Shown here one piece after another: positions 28,193-37,076 of a stretch of 64,000 bases of DNA (the first letter of the stretch is position 1; each line of letters begins with the position of its first letter). This DNA comes from Paenibacillus sp. L3-i20 (GTDB lineage Bacteria > Bacillota > Bacilli > Paenibacillales > Paenibacillaceae). Under the pieces are notes generated by a model that was not told the origin of the DNA, did not search any database, and saw only the letters and a list, made by a program, of their open reading frames with translations. The translations under genes were made by a program, and so were the position numbers. The stretch lies in the NCBI RefSeq assembly GCF_022180385.2, contig NZ_BQME02000001.1, forward strand, positions 124,001 to 188,000, given 5' to 3'.

Positions 28193-28534
28193 CTACAAGA
28201 TGCCCATCGATTCTATATGCTTCTTTGTATCCGATGTACCACATTCATATAGCTGCCGATAGATTCGACTAATAATTTCATCCGATGCACCGTTTAGTTC
28301 CACATCATTATTTGTTGAGAATAGTCTAGTATTAAAATAAAGCACCGACGCATTGTCCTCGGAATTCATCTCCTTAAACAATTCATGCAGTTTGCTAAGC
28401 TCCTCTTCATTCGCTTCAATTTCAAGTTCATAGGAAGCTGCTTCAGGATCTTCAAGAATTTGTCCCGCTTGTACCGAAACAAAATAAGACTTTTTCTCTC
28501 CGCCTAGGCTTGAATCATGTTGTTGTCCTTGCAT
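28193..28534 (-). CDS. Unknown 113-residue acidic protein
   Basis: No family recognised. The sequence is hydrophilic and acidic, with a helix-rich centre (EIEANEEELSKLHELFKEMN) and a C-terminal helix (DEIISRIYRQLYECG). It has no signal peptide or membrane segment. AGGGGTGG lies eight bases before the ATG and a terminator follows, so it is probably a real, singly transcribed gene divergent from asnB. It may be a small regulatory or spore-associated protein, but the sequence does not say. Confidence 0.55.
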   Translation of the reverse strand: MQGQQHDSSLGGEKKSYFVSVQAGQILEDPEAASYELEIEANEEELSKLHELFKEMNSEDNASVLYFNTRLFSTNNDVELNGASDEIISRIYRQLYECGTSDTKKHIESMGIL

Positions 28535-28682
28535 AACTCATTCCACCCCTTTCTTGCTTCAATTTGCTTACGGATGATTCAACCTCATTAGCATCCCCCT
28601 TCGGACAGACATTTTATCCCTTTTTTCAGCATATAGCTGTTACTATCGCTACTGGAGTCCAGCAAAGAGAGGAATGAGATGG

Positions 28683-30527
28683 ATGTGCGGAATAACCGGC
28701 TGGATTGATTGGAATAGAGATCTGACCAAAGACAGTGATAATTTGGAGAGGATGACAGATACACTAGCCCCTCGCGGACCCGATGCCGCTGGAACTTGGA
28801 TATCAGCACACTGTGCGCTTGGCCATCGTCGTCTATCCGTCATTGATCCGGAGAACGGCGCCCAGCCTATGATTAGGTATACGGGCGACGACAAATATGT
28901 CGTAGTTTATAACGGCGAGCTCTACAATGCACCTGAGCTAAAAAGAGAGCTTGTCAGCAGAGGCAGATCGTTCACGACAAACTGTGATACAGAAGTTCTG
29001 CTAGTATCCTTTATGGAATGGGGCAGAGCTTGTGTAGAACGATTTAACGGCATATTTGCATTCGCTATTTGGGATGTTGCCGCTCAAGAACTGTTCCTCG
29101 CTCGTGATCGTCTTGGAGTAAAGCCATTGTTCTATAGCAAACAAAATGAGTTGTTTATTTTCGGATCGGAACCTAAATGTATTCTAGAACATGATGCAGT
29201 AAAGGCTGAAGTTGGCGCAGAGGGACTTGCCGAAGTGTTTATTATTGGACCCGCGCGCACACCAGGGCATGGCGTCTACAAAGCGATAAGTGAAGTGAGG
29301 CCAGGGCAATGTATCGTCGTCAATCATGTCGGGGTGAAAACCATTACGTACTGGAAACTTCAGAGCAGCCCGCACGAACATGATGTTGAGCAAACAGCAG
29401 AACAAGTTCGAACTTTGCTAAAAGATACTGTTGAAAGACAGTTGGTATCCGATGTTCCTGTGTGCACTCTGCTTTCAGGAGGACTTGATTCCAGCGCATT
29501 GACTGCATTAGCCGTCGACTATTACAAAAAGAATGGTCAAAGCAATGTGCATACTTATTCTGTTGATTATCGAGATAATGACAAACATTTTCAAGCTCAT
29601 GCTTTTCAGCCGAATAGTGATGCACCTTGGATTGAGAGAATGACGTCACATCTCGGTACCATTCATCATCCAATTCAGTTTGATACACCGGAACTAGTAG
29701 CTGCACTTAAAGATGCTACCTTCGCCCGTGATCTTCCCGGCATGGCTGATGTCGACGCATCTCTACTTCTATTTTGTCATGAGATTAAGAAAGGTGCGAC
29801 CGTCGCCATTTCTGGTGAAGCTGCTGATGAAATATTTGGAGGTTACCCTTGGTTTCACAGAGAAGAAGCGTTAAATGCAAATACTTTCCCTTGGTCACTT
29901 GCAACATCGATGCGTGGAGAACTATTGGCACCCGATATTGCAAAGTGGATTAGACCAGAGGAATATATCGGAGACAGATATGCCGATGCCGTCGCAGAAG
30001 TTCCGCTGCTTGATGGGGAAAATGAAGTACGTAAGCGGATGCGTAGAATGTCTTATTTGAACATTACCCGCTTTATGCCTACGCTGCTTGATCGTAAGGA
30101 TCGGATGAGCATGGCTGCGGGACTGGAAGTTCGTGTCCCATTTTGCGATCATCGTCTAGTTGAGTACGTCTGGAATATCCCTTGGGAAATTAAATCGGCT
30201 GGTGATCGTGAGAAGGGTATTTTAAGAAAAGCACTAACCGGCATACTGCCACAAGATGTGTTAACGAGAAAGAAGAGTCCTTATCCGAAAACACATAATC
30301 CAGCTTATCTAGCAGCTGTTCAAGGACTTCTATTAGATGTGCTTAACGATCCAAGCTCGCCGCTGCTGCCACTTATTAATGTCAAAAAAGTACGAGAGCT
30401 TGTTGAATCGGATTCTGCTAAATCCAATATTCCATGGTTCGGTCAATTAATGTCTGGACCCCAACTATTCGCTTATTTGTATCAAGTGAATTTGTGGCTT
30501 ACAAAGTACAACGTTTCGATTAAGTAA
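28683..30527 (+). CDS. asnB: Asparagine synthase (glutamine-hydrolysing)
   Basis: 614 residues. The start is placed at the ATG of MCGITGWID, because class II glutamine amidotransferases need Cys2 exposed after Met removal; AGAGG lies ten bases upstream. An in-frame ATG three codons earlier would bury that Cys. The glutaminase domain (RGPDAAG; GELYN) covers about 1-220. The synthetase domain carries the PP-loop LLSGGLDSSALTALA, then SGEAADEIFGGYPWF and LDRKDRMSMAAGLEVRVPF. It makes asparagine from aspartate with glutamine and ATP. It is a single gene on the plus strand. Confidence 0.95.
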   Translation: MCGITGWIDWNRDLTKDSDNLERMTDTLAPRGPDAAGTWISAHCALGHRRLSVIDPENGAQPMIRYTGDDKYVVVYNGELYNAPELKRELVSRGRSFTTNCDTEVLLVSFMEWGRACVERFNGIFAFAIWDVAAQELFLARDRLGVKPLFYSKQNELFIFGSEPKCILEHDAVKAEVGAEGLAEVFIIGPARTPGHGVYKAISEVRPGQCIVVNHVGVKTITYWKLQSSPHEHDVEQTAEQVRTLLKDTVERQLVSDVPVCTLLSGGLDSSALTALAVDYYKKNGQSNVHTYSVDYRDNDKHFQAHAFQPNSDAPWIERMTSHLGTIHHPIQFDTPELVAALKDATFARDLPGMADVDASLLLFCHEIKKGATVAISGEAADEIFGGYPWFHREEALNANTFPWSLATSMRGELLAPDIAKWIRPEEYIGDRYADAVAEVPLLDGENEVRKRMRRMSYLNITRFMPTLLDRKDRMSMAAGLEVRVPFCDHRLVEYVWNIPWEIKSAGDREKGILRKALTGILPQDVLTRKKSPYPKTHNPAYLAAVQGLLLDVLNDPSSPLLPLINVKKVRELVESDSAKSNIPWFGQLMSGPQLFAYLYQVNLWLTKYNVSIK

Positions 30528-30576
30528 CGTCATAGCAATAGTCATTTTATAAATTTCAGTTAGCAACACACAATAA

Positions 30577-30606
30577 AGGGGCGTCTCCTCGAAAAGAGAC
30601 GCCCCT
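30577..30606. terminator. Shared terminator of asnB and xtp
   Basis: A perfect 11-bp stem AGGGGCGTCTC / GAGACGCCCCT with an eight-base loop between two convergent genes. The better T run is on the minus side (TTTATTG), so it mainly serves xtp, 12 bases after its stop. Confidence 0.8.
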
Positions 30607-30618
30607 ATCTATTTCACA

Positions 30619-31272
30619 CTAATTAGCAGCTTCTAAATTTGCAAGCAACACTTTCAGCGCTTCACCTCGGTGGCTAATCGCGCCCTTTTCATCCTTGGTG
30701 AGCTCTGCCATACCTCTGCCAAGCTGAGGCAACCAAAATAACGGATCATAACCAAAACCTCCGTCGCCATGCGGCTTGTCCGTTATAATGCCGTCGACAG
30801 TGCCCTCTGCCTCTACGAATGCACCTGTCGCCGGATCATAGAGCGCTAGCGCACATACAAATTGCGCTTTGCTAAGCAGCTTCGAGCCATCTGATAATTC
30901 TTCATCAGAGTAAATCGAGCCTAACAATTCCAATTCTTTCAATAACTTTGCATTGTTGTTACTGTCTGAAGCCTCTTCCCCTGCATAACGAGCCGAATAG
31001 ACACCCGGATCTCCACCGAGCGCTTCTACCCGAAGACCTGAATCATCTGCTAATACAGGAACACCAAGCAAATCTCCAGTCGTTTTTGCTTTGATCCTTG
31101 CATTGGCTGCGAATGTATCTCCATCTTCTACAATATCCGGTATTTCCGGATAATCATACAGACTCGTCATTCGTTTACCCAACTTCTCTAGCGCATGTGC
31201 AAATTCCTTAACCTTACCGCTGTTTTTCGTAGCGACAACGATTATATCCCCGCTAAGCCCTAAGCTCGTCAT
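30619..31272 (-). CDS. xtp: Non-canonical purine NTP pyrophosphatase (RdgB/HAM1)
   Basis: 217 residues. It cleans ITP, XTP and dITP from the nucleotide pool. Family motifs are VVATKNSGKVKEF, FAANARIKA, LADDSGLRVEALGG, GVYSARYAG and the C-terminal GGFGYDPLFW. I choose the ATG at 31272, since GGGGG is ten bases upstream; the ATG at 31281 is only one base from it. It follows rph at once, as in Bacillus (gerM-rph-ysnA). Confidence 0.94.
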   Translation of the reverse strand: MTSLGLSGDIIVVATKNSGKVKEFAHALEKLGKRMTSLYDYPEIPDIVEDGDTFAANARIKAKTTGDLLGVPVLADDSGLRVEALGGDPGVYSARYAGEEASDSNNNAKLLKELELLGSIYSDEELSDGSKLLSKAQFVCALALYDPATGAFVEAEGTVDGIITDKPHGDGGFGYDPLFWLPQLGRGMAELTKDEKGAISHRGEALKVLLANLEAAN

Positions 31273-31289
31273 TTCATCCATGCCCCCAA

Positions 31290-32027
31290 TTAGTTGCCAA
31301 TACGATCCGCAATCGGACCAAGAACCTCACGTTGCTTCTCAATCAGCTCTTCTATGCCCGCTTCCGCTAGCGCAAGCAATTGATTAAGTTCCTCACGTGA
31401 AAATGGTGCATCTTCACCTGTTCCTTGAACTTCAACAAATTTGCCGTTGCCAGTCATAACTACATTCATATCGACCTTAGCTTTAGAATCTTCCTCGTAG
31501 TTTAGATCTAGAAGTGCACGCTCTCCAATAACGCCTACGCTGACAGAGCCCAGAAAATCTGTAATTGGATATTTTGCAAAATTCGTTTTTTCCGAAATTT
31601 TATGAACAGCAATCGCCAAAGCGATAAATGCCCCTGTAATGGAGGTAGTACGAGTGCCGCCATCTGCTTGAATGACGTCGCAATCAAGTGTAATTGTACG
31701 CTCACCCAATGCTTGCAAATTAACAACTGAACGCAAGGCTCTGCCAATGAGACGCTGAATCTCCATTGTGCGTCCAGTCAATTTCCCTTTGGAAGCTTCA
31801 CGTTGATTACGGGAATGTGTTGCGCGAGGCAGCATCGCGTATTCCGCAGTAATCCACCCTTTGCCTTGTCCCTTCATAAACGGAGGGACGCGCTCTTCAA
31901 TGCTCGCGGTGCAAATTACCTTCGTATCGCCAACCTCGATTAGTACAGATCCTTCTGCATGTTTATTTACGTTCGTTGTTATTGTGAGCGGCCGAAGTTG
32001 ATTCGGTTGCCGACTGTCATTTCTCAT
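31290..32027 (-). CDS. rph: Ribonuclease PH
   Basis: 245-residue phosphorolytic exoribonuclease trimming tRNA 3' ends. Motifs are [29 protein letters not shown], the Arg-rich [24 protein letters not shown] segment (read in parts) and [18 protein letters not shown]. The ATG at 32027 has AGGAGG at nine bases; the open frame begins 12 codons earlier. It lies between gerM and xtp. Confidence 0.96.
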   Translation of the reverse strand: MRNDSRQPNQLRPLTITTNVNKHAEGSVLIEVGDTKVICTASIEERVPPFMKGQGKGWITAEYAMLPRATHSRNQREASKGKLTGRTMEIQRLIGRALRSVVNLQALGERTITLDCDVIQADGGTRTTSITGAFIALAIAVHKISEKTNFAKYPITDFLGSVSVGVIGERALLDLNYEEDSKAKVDMNVVMTGNGKFVEVQGTGEDAPFSREELNQLLALAEAGIEELIEKQREVLGPIADRIGN

Positions 32028-32109
32028 TAAAGTGTGCCTCCTGAAAGTAAAATCCAATTTCAATCCTATTCATTTTAACAAAGTGGCTGATGAAATGCAC
32101 CCACGTAAA

Positions 32110-32137
32110 GACGAACCAGACAATTGCCCGGTTCGTC
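32110..32137 (-). terminator. Hairpin between gerM and rph
   Basis: GACGAACC / GGTTCGTC with a 12-base loop, 28 bases after the gerM stop, with only CTTTACG behind it. It may be a partial terminator or a processing site between gerM and rph. Confidence 0.5.
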
Positions 32138-32164
32138 AGTACATTTCTATCTATTTATTGATGA

Positions 32165-33220
32165 CTAAGATTTTAATGCATTGACATGATGAGGTCTGCC
32201 AACAGGCTCGCTGTAAGATTTATTTTTTTCATCTACTAAGTTCGTTTCACCATTCACACGTATTTGCACAGTGTCAGAATCCGTGTTTTCCGTTAATGAA
32301 AGAACAAGTGCATCCAGCATTTCCGAAGGAATCTGCTGCCCCGTTTCATAAGCATCATCTTGCAGATCGATCGTTACGACTCCGTTCTTCTCTACAATTT
32401 CTTTCACTTTCACATCTGGCATAATGACGCTTGTTAGCTCCTTTTTATTAAGCGGGCCTGCAAGCAGTTGCTCCATTGCAGCATGTGCAGTGGAATCTGA
32501 ACGTGCAACAAGGCGAGTTACTGGAACATAGTATTGTTCTTGGTTAAGCGTCTGTGCAGAGAAATAAAGCGTTACCGGTGATGAGTTCGAGACATTAACA
32601 CCTTCCGCTGTTTCTAGGTTAATACCGATGGCACGTGTAAGTTTACCTTCAATTGGGTATGCGGCAACAGGCATTTCTTGTAGCAATTCGCCTTCCACAG
32701 AAAGCTCAACACCTTCGATTCCCGGCATCGCTGTCAAAGTCCATGTAATCGCCTCTACAATCGCTCTTTCGTCTTGGAGGTTATAATCGACAAATGAATT
32801 TGAGAAGTTTACTTTGGCGACCTTCTGTTCCTTGTCGTATTGATAGGACAACACTTGTGTCCCTTGAGGTATAAGCGCTCGGAAATCGGCAGGCAACAAG
32901 GACGCGTATGCTCCGTTATCTACCATCATTTCGAGTGCCTTCTGAGCGGCAGTTTCATTTTCACCGAGTGTCAAAGGTACGGCTACTGGTGCAACATATC
33001 CATTGATATCCTGCAAATAAATCGTCATGTTCGACCCAGTTTTACCAGTAGGATCAACCTGTCCTGTAGGTTCTCCCTCCACTTCTTCTGTTACCTCAAC
33101 TTTTGGTGGATCAATCGATTTGCTCGTTTGCTGAGAAAACAATCCGCATCCCGCGGTAAGAACAGGCAGCACCAGAATAGCAGCTAAGGCAGTATGACGA
33201 ATCCATCGTTTTTGAATCAT
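32165..33220 (-). CDS. gerM: GerM, sporulation/germination lipoprotein
   Basis: 351 residues. The signal peptide has lipobox LTAGC with Cys25. Two GerMN domains follow, at about residues 65-200 (MTIYLQDINGYVAPVAVPL; ALEMMVDNG) and 205-340 (VTLYFSAQTLNQEQYYVPVTR; AMEQLLAGPL). In Bacillus, GerM is a mother-cell protein needed for engulfment-complex assembly and later germination. It heads gerM-rph-xtp in the same order as Bacillus. GGGGAGG precedes the ATG. No convincing sporulation promoter was read. Confidence 0.93.
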   Translation of the reverse strand: MIQKRWIRHTALAAILVLPVLTAGCGLFSQQTSKSIDPPKVEVTEEVEGEPTGQVDPTGKTGSNMTIYLQDINGYVAPVAVPLTLGENETAAQKALEMMVDNGAYASLLPADFRALIPQGTQVLSYQYDKEQKVAKVNFSNSFVDYNLQDERAIVEAITWTLTAMPGIEGVELSVEGELLQEMPVAAYPIEGKLTRAIGINLETAEGVNVSNSSPVTLYFSAQTLNQEQYYVPVTRLVARSDSTAHAAMEQLLAGPLNKKELTSVIMPDVKVKEIVEKNGVVTIDLQDDAYETGQQIPSEMLDALVLSLTENTDSDTVQIRVNGETNLVDEKNKSYSEPVGRPHHVNALKS

Positions 33221-33259
33221 TTTTACATTTCCTCCCCAATTGATATTAGCCTTTCGGCT

Positions 33260-33287
33260 TTGTACAACTCCTCATTTGTAGTATTAT
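33260..33287 (+). promoter_or_regulatory. Possible promoter of the first pgpA paralogue
   Basis: TTGTAC (33260-33265), 16 bases, TATTAT (33282-33287). The transcript would start about 60 bases before the ATG at 33353. Confidence 0.4.
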
Positions 33288-33352
33288 GTATACGAGCCCT
33301 TCCCTTTTTTAGACCAGTTTTGTCCATAAAATCATTAGGGGGAAATACAACG

Positions 33353-33892
33353 ATGAGTAATTCCGAAATCTACAGCCTTAACAGCGGTAAAGTAGCAGCA
33401 GCAACAGACGAATGGCTGGCCAAACGAGGTGTGACGAAGCTTGCTATTGCTGAGCTTGTTCACTTCTTGCAGAAGGATTATTTCCCCGGATTAACTCCAG
33501 AGGATTGTATCGTCCATGTCGATGCGGTATTGTCAAAACGTGAAGTTCAGAATGCAGTACTTACCGGCATCCAGCTAGACATCTTGGCGGAGGAAGGTAA
33601 GCTAATAGCACCTCTACAAGACATGATTAAACATGACGAAAGCTTGTACGGCTGTGATGAAATATTGGCTCTTTCCATCGTGAATGTGTATGGCAGTATT
33701 GGTTTTACCAACTTCGGTTATATTGATAAGCTTAAACCGGGTATCCTCGTTCGCCTGAATAGTAAATCTGATGGGGAAATACATACGTTCCTTGATGATA
33801 TTGTAGGAGCAATTGCCGCTTCTGCAGCCAGTCGGATTGCCCATCGCAAGCAAGCAGAACGCGAGAACGTTACAACACCGCCTCTCGATTAA
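33353..33892 (+). CDS. PgpA-family phosphatidylglycerophosphatase (YutG-like), copy 1
   Basis: 179 residues from MSNSEIYSLNSGKVAAATDEW. AGGGGG lies ten bases before the ATG; the longer open frame reaches back into the gerM promoter region and is not used. The family core is SIVNVYGSIGFTNFGYIDKLKPG followed by HTFLDDIVGAIAASAASRI, with the conserved DD expected to bind metal. PgpA enzymes dephosphorylate phosphatidylglycerophosphate to phosphatidylglycerol. Only one predicted amphipathic C-terminal helix is seen, so it is probably peripheral, as in soluble YutG-type members. A clear paralogue lies at 62078-62575. Confidence 0.82.
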   Translation: MSNSEIYSLNSGKVAAATDEWLAKRGVTKLAIAELVHFLQKDYFPGLTPEDCIVHVDAVLSKREVQNAVLTGIQLDILAEEGKLIAPLQDMIKHDESLYGCDEILALSIVNVYGSIGFTNFGYIDKLKPGILVRLNSKSDGEIHTFLDDIVGAIAASAASRIAHRKQAERENVTTPPLD

Positions 33893-33924
33893 GCAATGCA
33901 ACATTAAACTTCTTTGAAATACGA

Positions 33925-33971
33925 AAGAGCTCCAACGACGTCCATCTAAAACGGGCATCATTGGAGCTCTT
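33925..33971. terminator. Bidirectional terminator between pgpA copy 1 and glpX
   Basis: AAGAGCTCCAA / TTGGAGCTCTT, an 11-bp perfect stem with a long partly paired loop, between convergent genes. Confidence 0.7.
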
Positions 33972-33997
33972 ATTTGTTTATACTTCCTATATAATTA

Positions 33998-34966
33998 TTA
34001 CGTTTGTTGCAGCAGCGTTTTGTTCGGCAAATAATGCAAAGTACGAACGAAGCGGACTGTTTTTGTCTTCGCTCTCATTACAATAGAATGTGTTTCGGCA
34101 CGTTCATCAGGGAAATAACGCACACCACCGAGAAATTCTCCAGGCGTAACTCCGGTAGCAGCAAATATAACATCCTCCGTACCAACCATGTCGTCCATCG
34201 TCAAAACACGATACGGTTCTTCAATTCCCATTTGAATACAACGTTCATATTCAGCAGCATCTGCTGGCATAAGACGAGCTTGCAACTCACCGCCAAGACA
34301 TTTAAGCGCCGCAGCAGCAAGGACACCTTCAGGGGCCCCACCCGATCCAACATATAGATCAATACCAGCTTCTGGGAAAGCAGGGGCCATTGCTCCTGCC
34401 ACGTCTCCATCTGATAAAAATTTGATTCTCACACCTACTTTTCTAAGCACCTTTATTATTGCATCATGACGAGTGCGGTCCAATATCATGACAGTTAGAT
34501 CAGACACCTTTTTATTTAGCGCATCAGCAGCTTTTTGTAATGTAATCTCCATTGGGTCCGATATACTGAGCTTGCCAACAAGAGCTGGTCCGTAAGCCAG
34601 CTTCTCCATATACATATCCGGTGCATGAAGTAACTGCCCTTTTCCTGCAACCGCAATAACAGACAGTGCATTATTTAATCCTTTAGCAACAATGTCCGTT
34701 CCTTCCAGCGGATCTACCGCTACATCCACTTCAGGCCCATTCAAGCTACCAACCTCTTCACCAATGTATAACATTGGAGCCTCGTCCATTTCACCTTCAC
34801 CAATTACAACTGTTCCCCTGATCGATACGGAATCAAACATAGCTCTCATAGCGGATGTAGCCGCACCATCAGCGCTATTCTTATCACCTCTACCCATCCA
34901 TGGAGCGGAAGCAAGTGCTGCCAATTCCGTTACACGAACGATTTCCAATGCCAATTCTCTTTCCAT
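33998..34966 (-). CDS. glpX: Class II fructose-1,6-bisphosphatase
   Basis: 322 residues. It hydrolyses fructose-1,6-bisphosphate in gluconeogenesis. Motifs are WMGRGDKNSADGAA, VVIGEGEMDEAPMLYIGE and DVAVDPLEGTDIVAKG, which bind metal and substrate, and GSGGAPEGVLAAAALKCLGGE (read in parts). The ATG at 34966 has GGGAG at eight bases; a GTG three codons earlier is possible. It is monocistronic, with AT-rich DNA upstream (about 34967-35150) in which several TATAAT-like boxes but no good pair were found. Confidence 0.94.
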   Translation of the reverse strand: MERELALEIVRVTELAALASAPWMGRGDKNSADGAATSAMRAMFDSVSIRGTVVIGEGEMDEAPMLYIGEEVGSLNGPEVDVAVDPLEGTDIVAKGLNNALSVIAVAGKGQLLHAPDMYMEKLAYGPALVGKLSISDPMEITLQKAADALNKKVSDLTVMILDRTRHDAIIKVLRKVGVRIKFLSDGDVAGAMAPAFPEAGIDLYVGSGGAPEGVLAAAALKCLGGELQARLMPADAAEYERCIQMGIEEPYRVLTMDDMVGTEDVIFAATGVTPGEFLGGVRYFPDERAETHSIVMRAKTKTVRFVRTLHYLPNKTLLQQT

Positions 34967-35151
34967 TTTCAGCACTCCCTCGTAAATCCAATTCGAATGA
35001 TAGGATTATATGGTTTATTTAATACGTATTATATCTATTAATATGTATCATATATTTTAATGTGACGCAATATATGTTTGATTTTCTTCATTAAATCATC
35101 ACTATTGCGGGATATTTCACCAATTTGTTCCTCATTGTACAATTACAAAAA

Positions 35152-35177
35152 AAATAACCCGAGGATTCGGGTTATTT
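35152..35177 (-). terminator. Terminator after the metallo-beta-lactamase-fold gene
   Basis: AAATAACCCGA / TCGGGTTATTT with a four-base loop and eight T on the minus strand, 23 bases after the stop. Confidence 0.9.
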
Positions 35178-35199
35178 GATCATTTTTGAACACACTTAT

Positions 35200-36183
35200 T
35201 CATTCTGTCGAGAATATAAGAAGATCATCGATACGCTTTGAGTGTACTAAACCTTGTTCTTCCAAATGAAATAGATGCGCAAGCGTCTCAGACATTGCAA
35301 ACCGAAGATTATGGGGATTGTCACGCAACCTGCCCCCGAACAAAGATTCACATAGATCAAATGCGTTACGTGGTTGCTCGGACAACTGCTCGACCATTCC
35401 CTTAAGTCTTCTTGCATGATGTGCTTGCAGCTCAATAATTCGACCTTGAAAATCTGTAAACGGATCTCTATGCCCGGGAAGTGCTAGTTTGACTTCATAA
35501 GACTTCAGTTCTTCTAAGCTTTGTAAGAATGCCGCCAGTGGATCTCTCTCTTCACCAGGAACAACGCTTACGTTAGGTGTAATACGAGGCAACACCTGGT
35601 CTCCGCATATCATCCAACCCCACTCGATCTGATAGAAGCATAGCCCGCCGAATGCATGACCCGGTGCATCAATAAGCACCCAGGATACTCCGCCCAGCAT
35701 AATCGATTCGCCCGCTTCAATATAGCTCACCTTCGGATGCGGCGATACTTTTTCAATAAAGCTTGCAAGATTATCCGCAATGGAGTCCATTACATGCGCT
35801 GGCATGCCATGTTCCAAATAAAGCTCTCGTAAAGCAGCGGGATAGTCACTCTCTTCTCCCCATAGCCGCAGAGCATACTGATGTGATCTTTTTGATATGT
35901 AAACTGAACATCCACTTTTCATTTGCATATATCCAGCTAATCCATAATGATCCGGATGTTGATGAGTTAATACAATCCGTGCAATACTATTCCATTGAAT
36001 ATTGTATTGCTGCAACACTTTATCCCACAGTTCTATTGCTTCTACCGTGCGCAAACCGGGATCAATAATTGTATAACCTTCCTGCTCAGGGATAACGTAA
36101 CTATTAATCCACTTTAACGAAAACGGAAGTGGAATCTTTACTTGCAACCATCCATTTGCTAGAGTAGTAACTTCATTCATCAT
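35200..36183 (-). CDS. Metallo-beta-lactamase-fold hydrolase
   Basis: 327 residues. The metal motif THQHPDHYG (HxHxDH) is near residue 75, with further ligands in DAPGHAFGGLCF and LPGHRDPF. The C-terminal ~70 residues form a winged-helix-like part (ARRLKGMVEQL; ETLAHLFHLEEQGLV), as in LACTB2-type hydrolases. The substrate is unknown; a thioester hydrolase or nuclease-like role is possible. It overlaps the methyltransferase gene by four bases (ATGA), so the two are co-translated. Confidence 0.82.
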   Translation of the reverse strand: MMNEVTTLANGWLQVKIPLPFSLKWINSYVIPEQEGYTIIDPGLRTVEAIELWDKVLQQYNIQWNSIARIVLTHQHPDHYGLAGYMQMKSGCSVYISKRSHQYALRLWGEESDYPAALRELYLEHGMPAHVMDSIADNLASFIEKVSPHPKVSYIEAGESIMLGGVSWVLIDAPGHAFGGLCFYQIEWGWMICGDQVLPRITPNVSVVPGEERDPLAAFLQSLEELKSYEVKLALPGHRDPFTDFQGRIIELQAHHARRLKGMVEQLSEQPRNAFDLCESLFGGRLRDNPHNLRFAMSETLAHLFHLEEQGLVHSKRIDDLLIFSTE

Positions 36184-36926
36184 TGTGCCTTCCCCACCAT
36201 TATCATTCGGGGTGAATGTTCTCGATCATATGCTGATCCATCATAATTGCCATACACTACTGCAAGTCCAAGACCTTCCTTAACAAGATGTTGCTCGAAC
36301 CATTCCAGTGGTAACAATCGTACCCGCTCCAAGTATTGTCTTGTCCGCTCCGTATCATTTGATTCGGATACTGTAATTTCTTTTTGTACCCAGCCATCAA
36401 CTATCGTGCGAACTTCTACAATTGTAAGTCCACTTTCCTCATCCAATCGTTCGGACCTTGGAACAAGATTGTTTGCTACGTAATTGGGATTAAGAAAGTC
36501 AATTAAGAAGGAGCCACCCTCTTTCAGTACTCTTCGAATATTGCGCAGAACCTTTACATTGTCTTCCTCTACGGAGAAATAGCCAAACGAGGTAAACAAG
36601 TTTACGGTAGCATCGTAAGTGCTATCCGAAAATGGAAACTGTCGCATATCTCCTTGTACCCACTCCACACTTCCCTCGATGTCATGCTTTTTTGCTTCAT
36701 CTAGAAGCGTTTCCGACAAATCCAAACCAGTCACAGCGAATCCAGCCCCATTTAAAGCTAGTGCATGCCTGCCCATCCCGCATCCTACATCAAGAATGCT
36801 AGCTCCTTCTGGCAGCTCTAGCCACTGAGCCATCTTTCGAACCTCCTGACTCGCATTATTCCAATCTCTATGTTTATAAACGATCATATAGTCGCTGCCA
36901 AAGCTCTGTTCATACCACGGTTTCAT
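36180..36926 (-). CDS. Class I SAM-dependent methyltransferase
   Basis: 248 residues. The SAM-binding motif I ILDVGCGMGRHALAL is at about 44-58, followed by VTGLDLSETLLDEA and VQGDMRQFPF. The substrate cannot be deduced. It is translationally coupled to a metallo-beta-lactamase-fold enzyme, suggesting a two-step modification or detoxification, but this is inference. It is divergent from the germination operon. Confidence 0.85.
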   Translation of the reverse strand: MKPWYEQSFGSDYMIVYKHRDWNNASQEVRKMAQWLELPEGASILDVGCGMGRHALALNGAGFAVTGLDLSETLLDEAKKHDIEGSVEWVQGDMRQFPFSDSTYDATVNLFTSFGYFSVEEDNVKVLRNIRRVLKEGGSFLIDFLNPNYVANNLVPRSERLDEESGLTIVEVRTIVDGWVQKEITVSESNDTERTRQYLERVRLLPLEWFEQHLVKEGLGLAVVYGNYDGSAYDREHSPRMIMVGKAQ

Positions 36927-36973
36927 AACGATTAGCCTTCTTTCTTCGTTGTTCCATTTCTAATGAAACTAGT

Positions 36974-36985
36974 TAAGATATCTTA
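36974..36985. promoter_or_regulatory. 12-bp perfect palindrome in the methyltransferase promoter
   Basis: TAAGATATCTTA is its own reverse complement. On the minus strand it follows directly after an extended -10 candidate (TGCTAAGAT), so it would cover the transcription start of the methyltransferase operon. Confidence 0.35.
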
Positions 36986-37076
36986 TCTTAGCATATTCCT
37001 TCGCAGTTGGCGCAAACTAAGGAAGCTTGTACCATGGACAATTCGGCATATTTTTTTGTATTAGGAGGCACTACAT

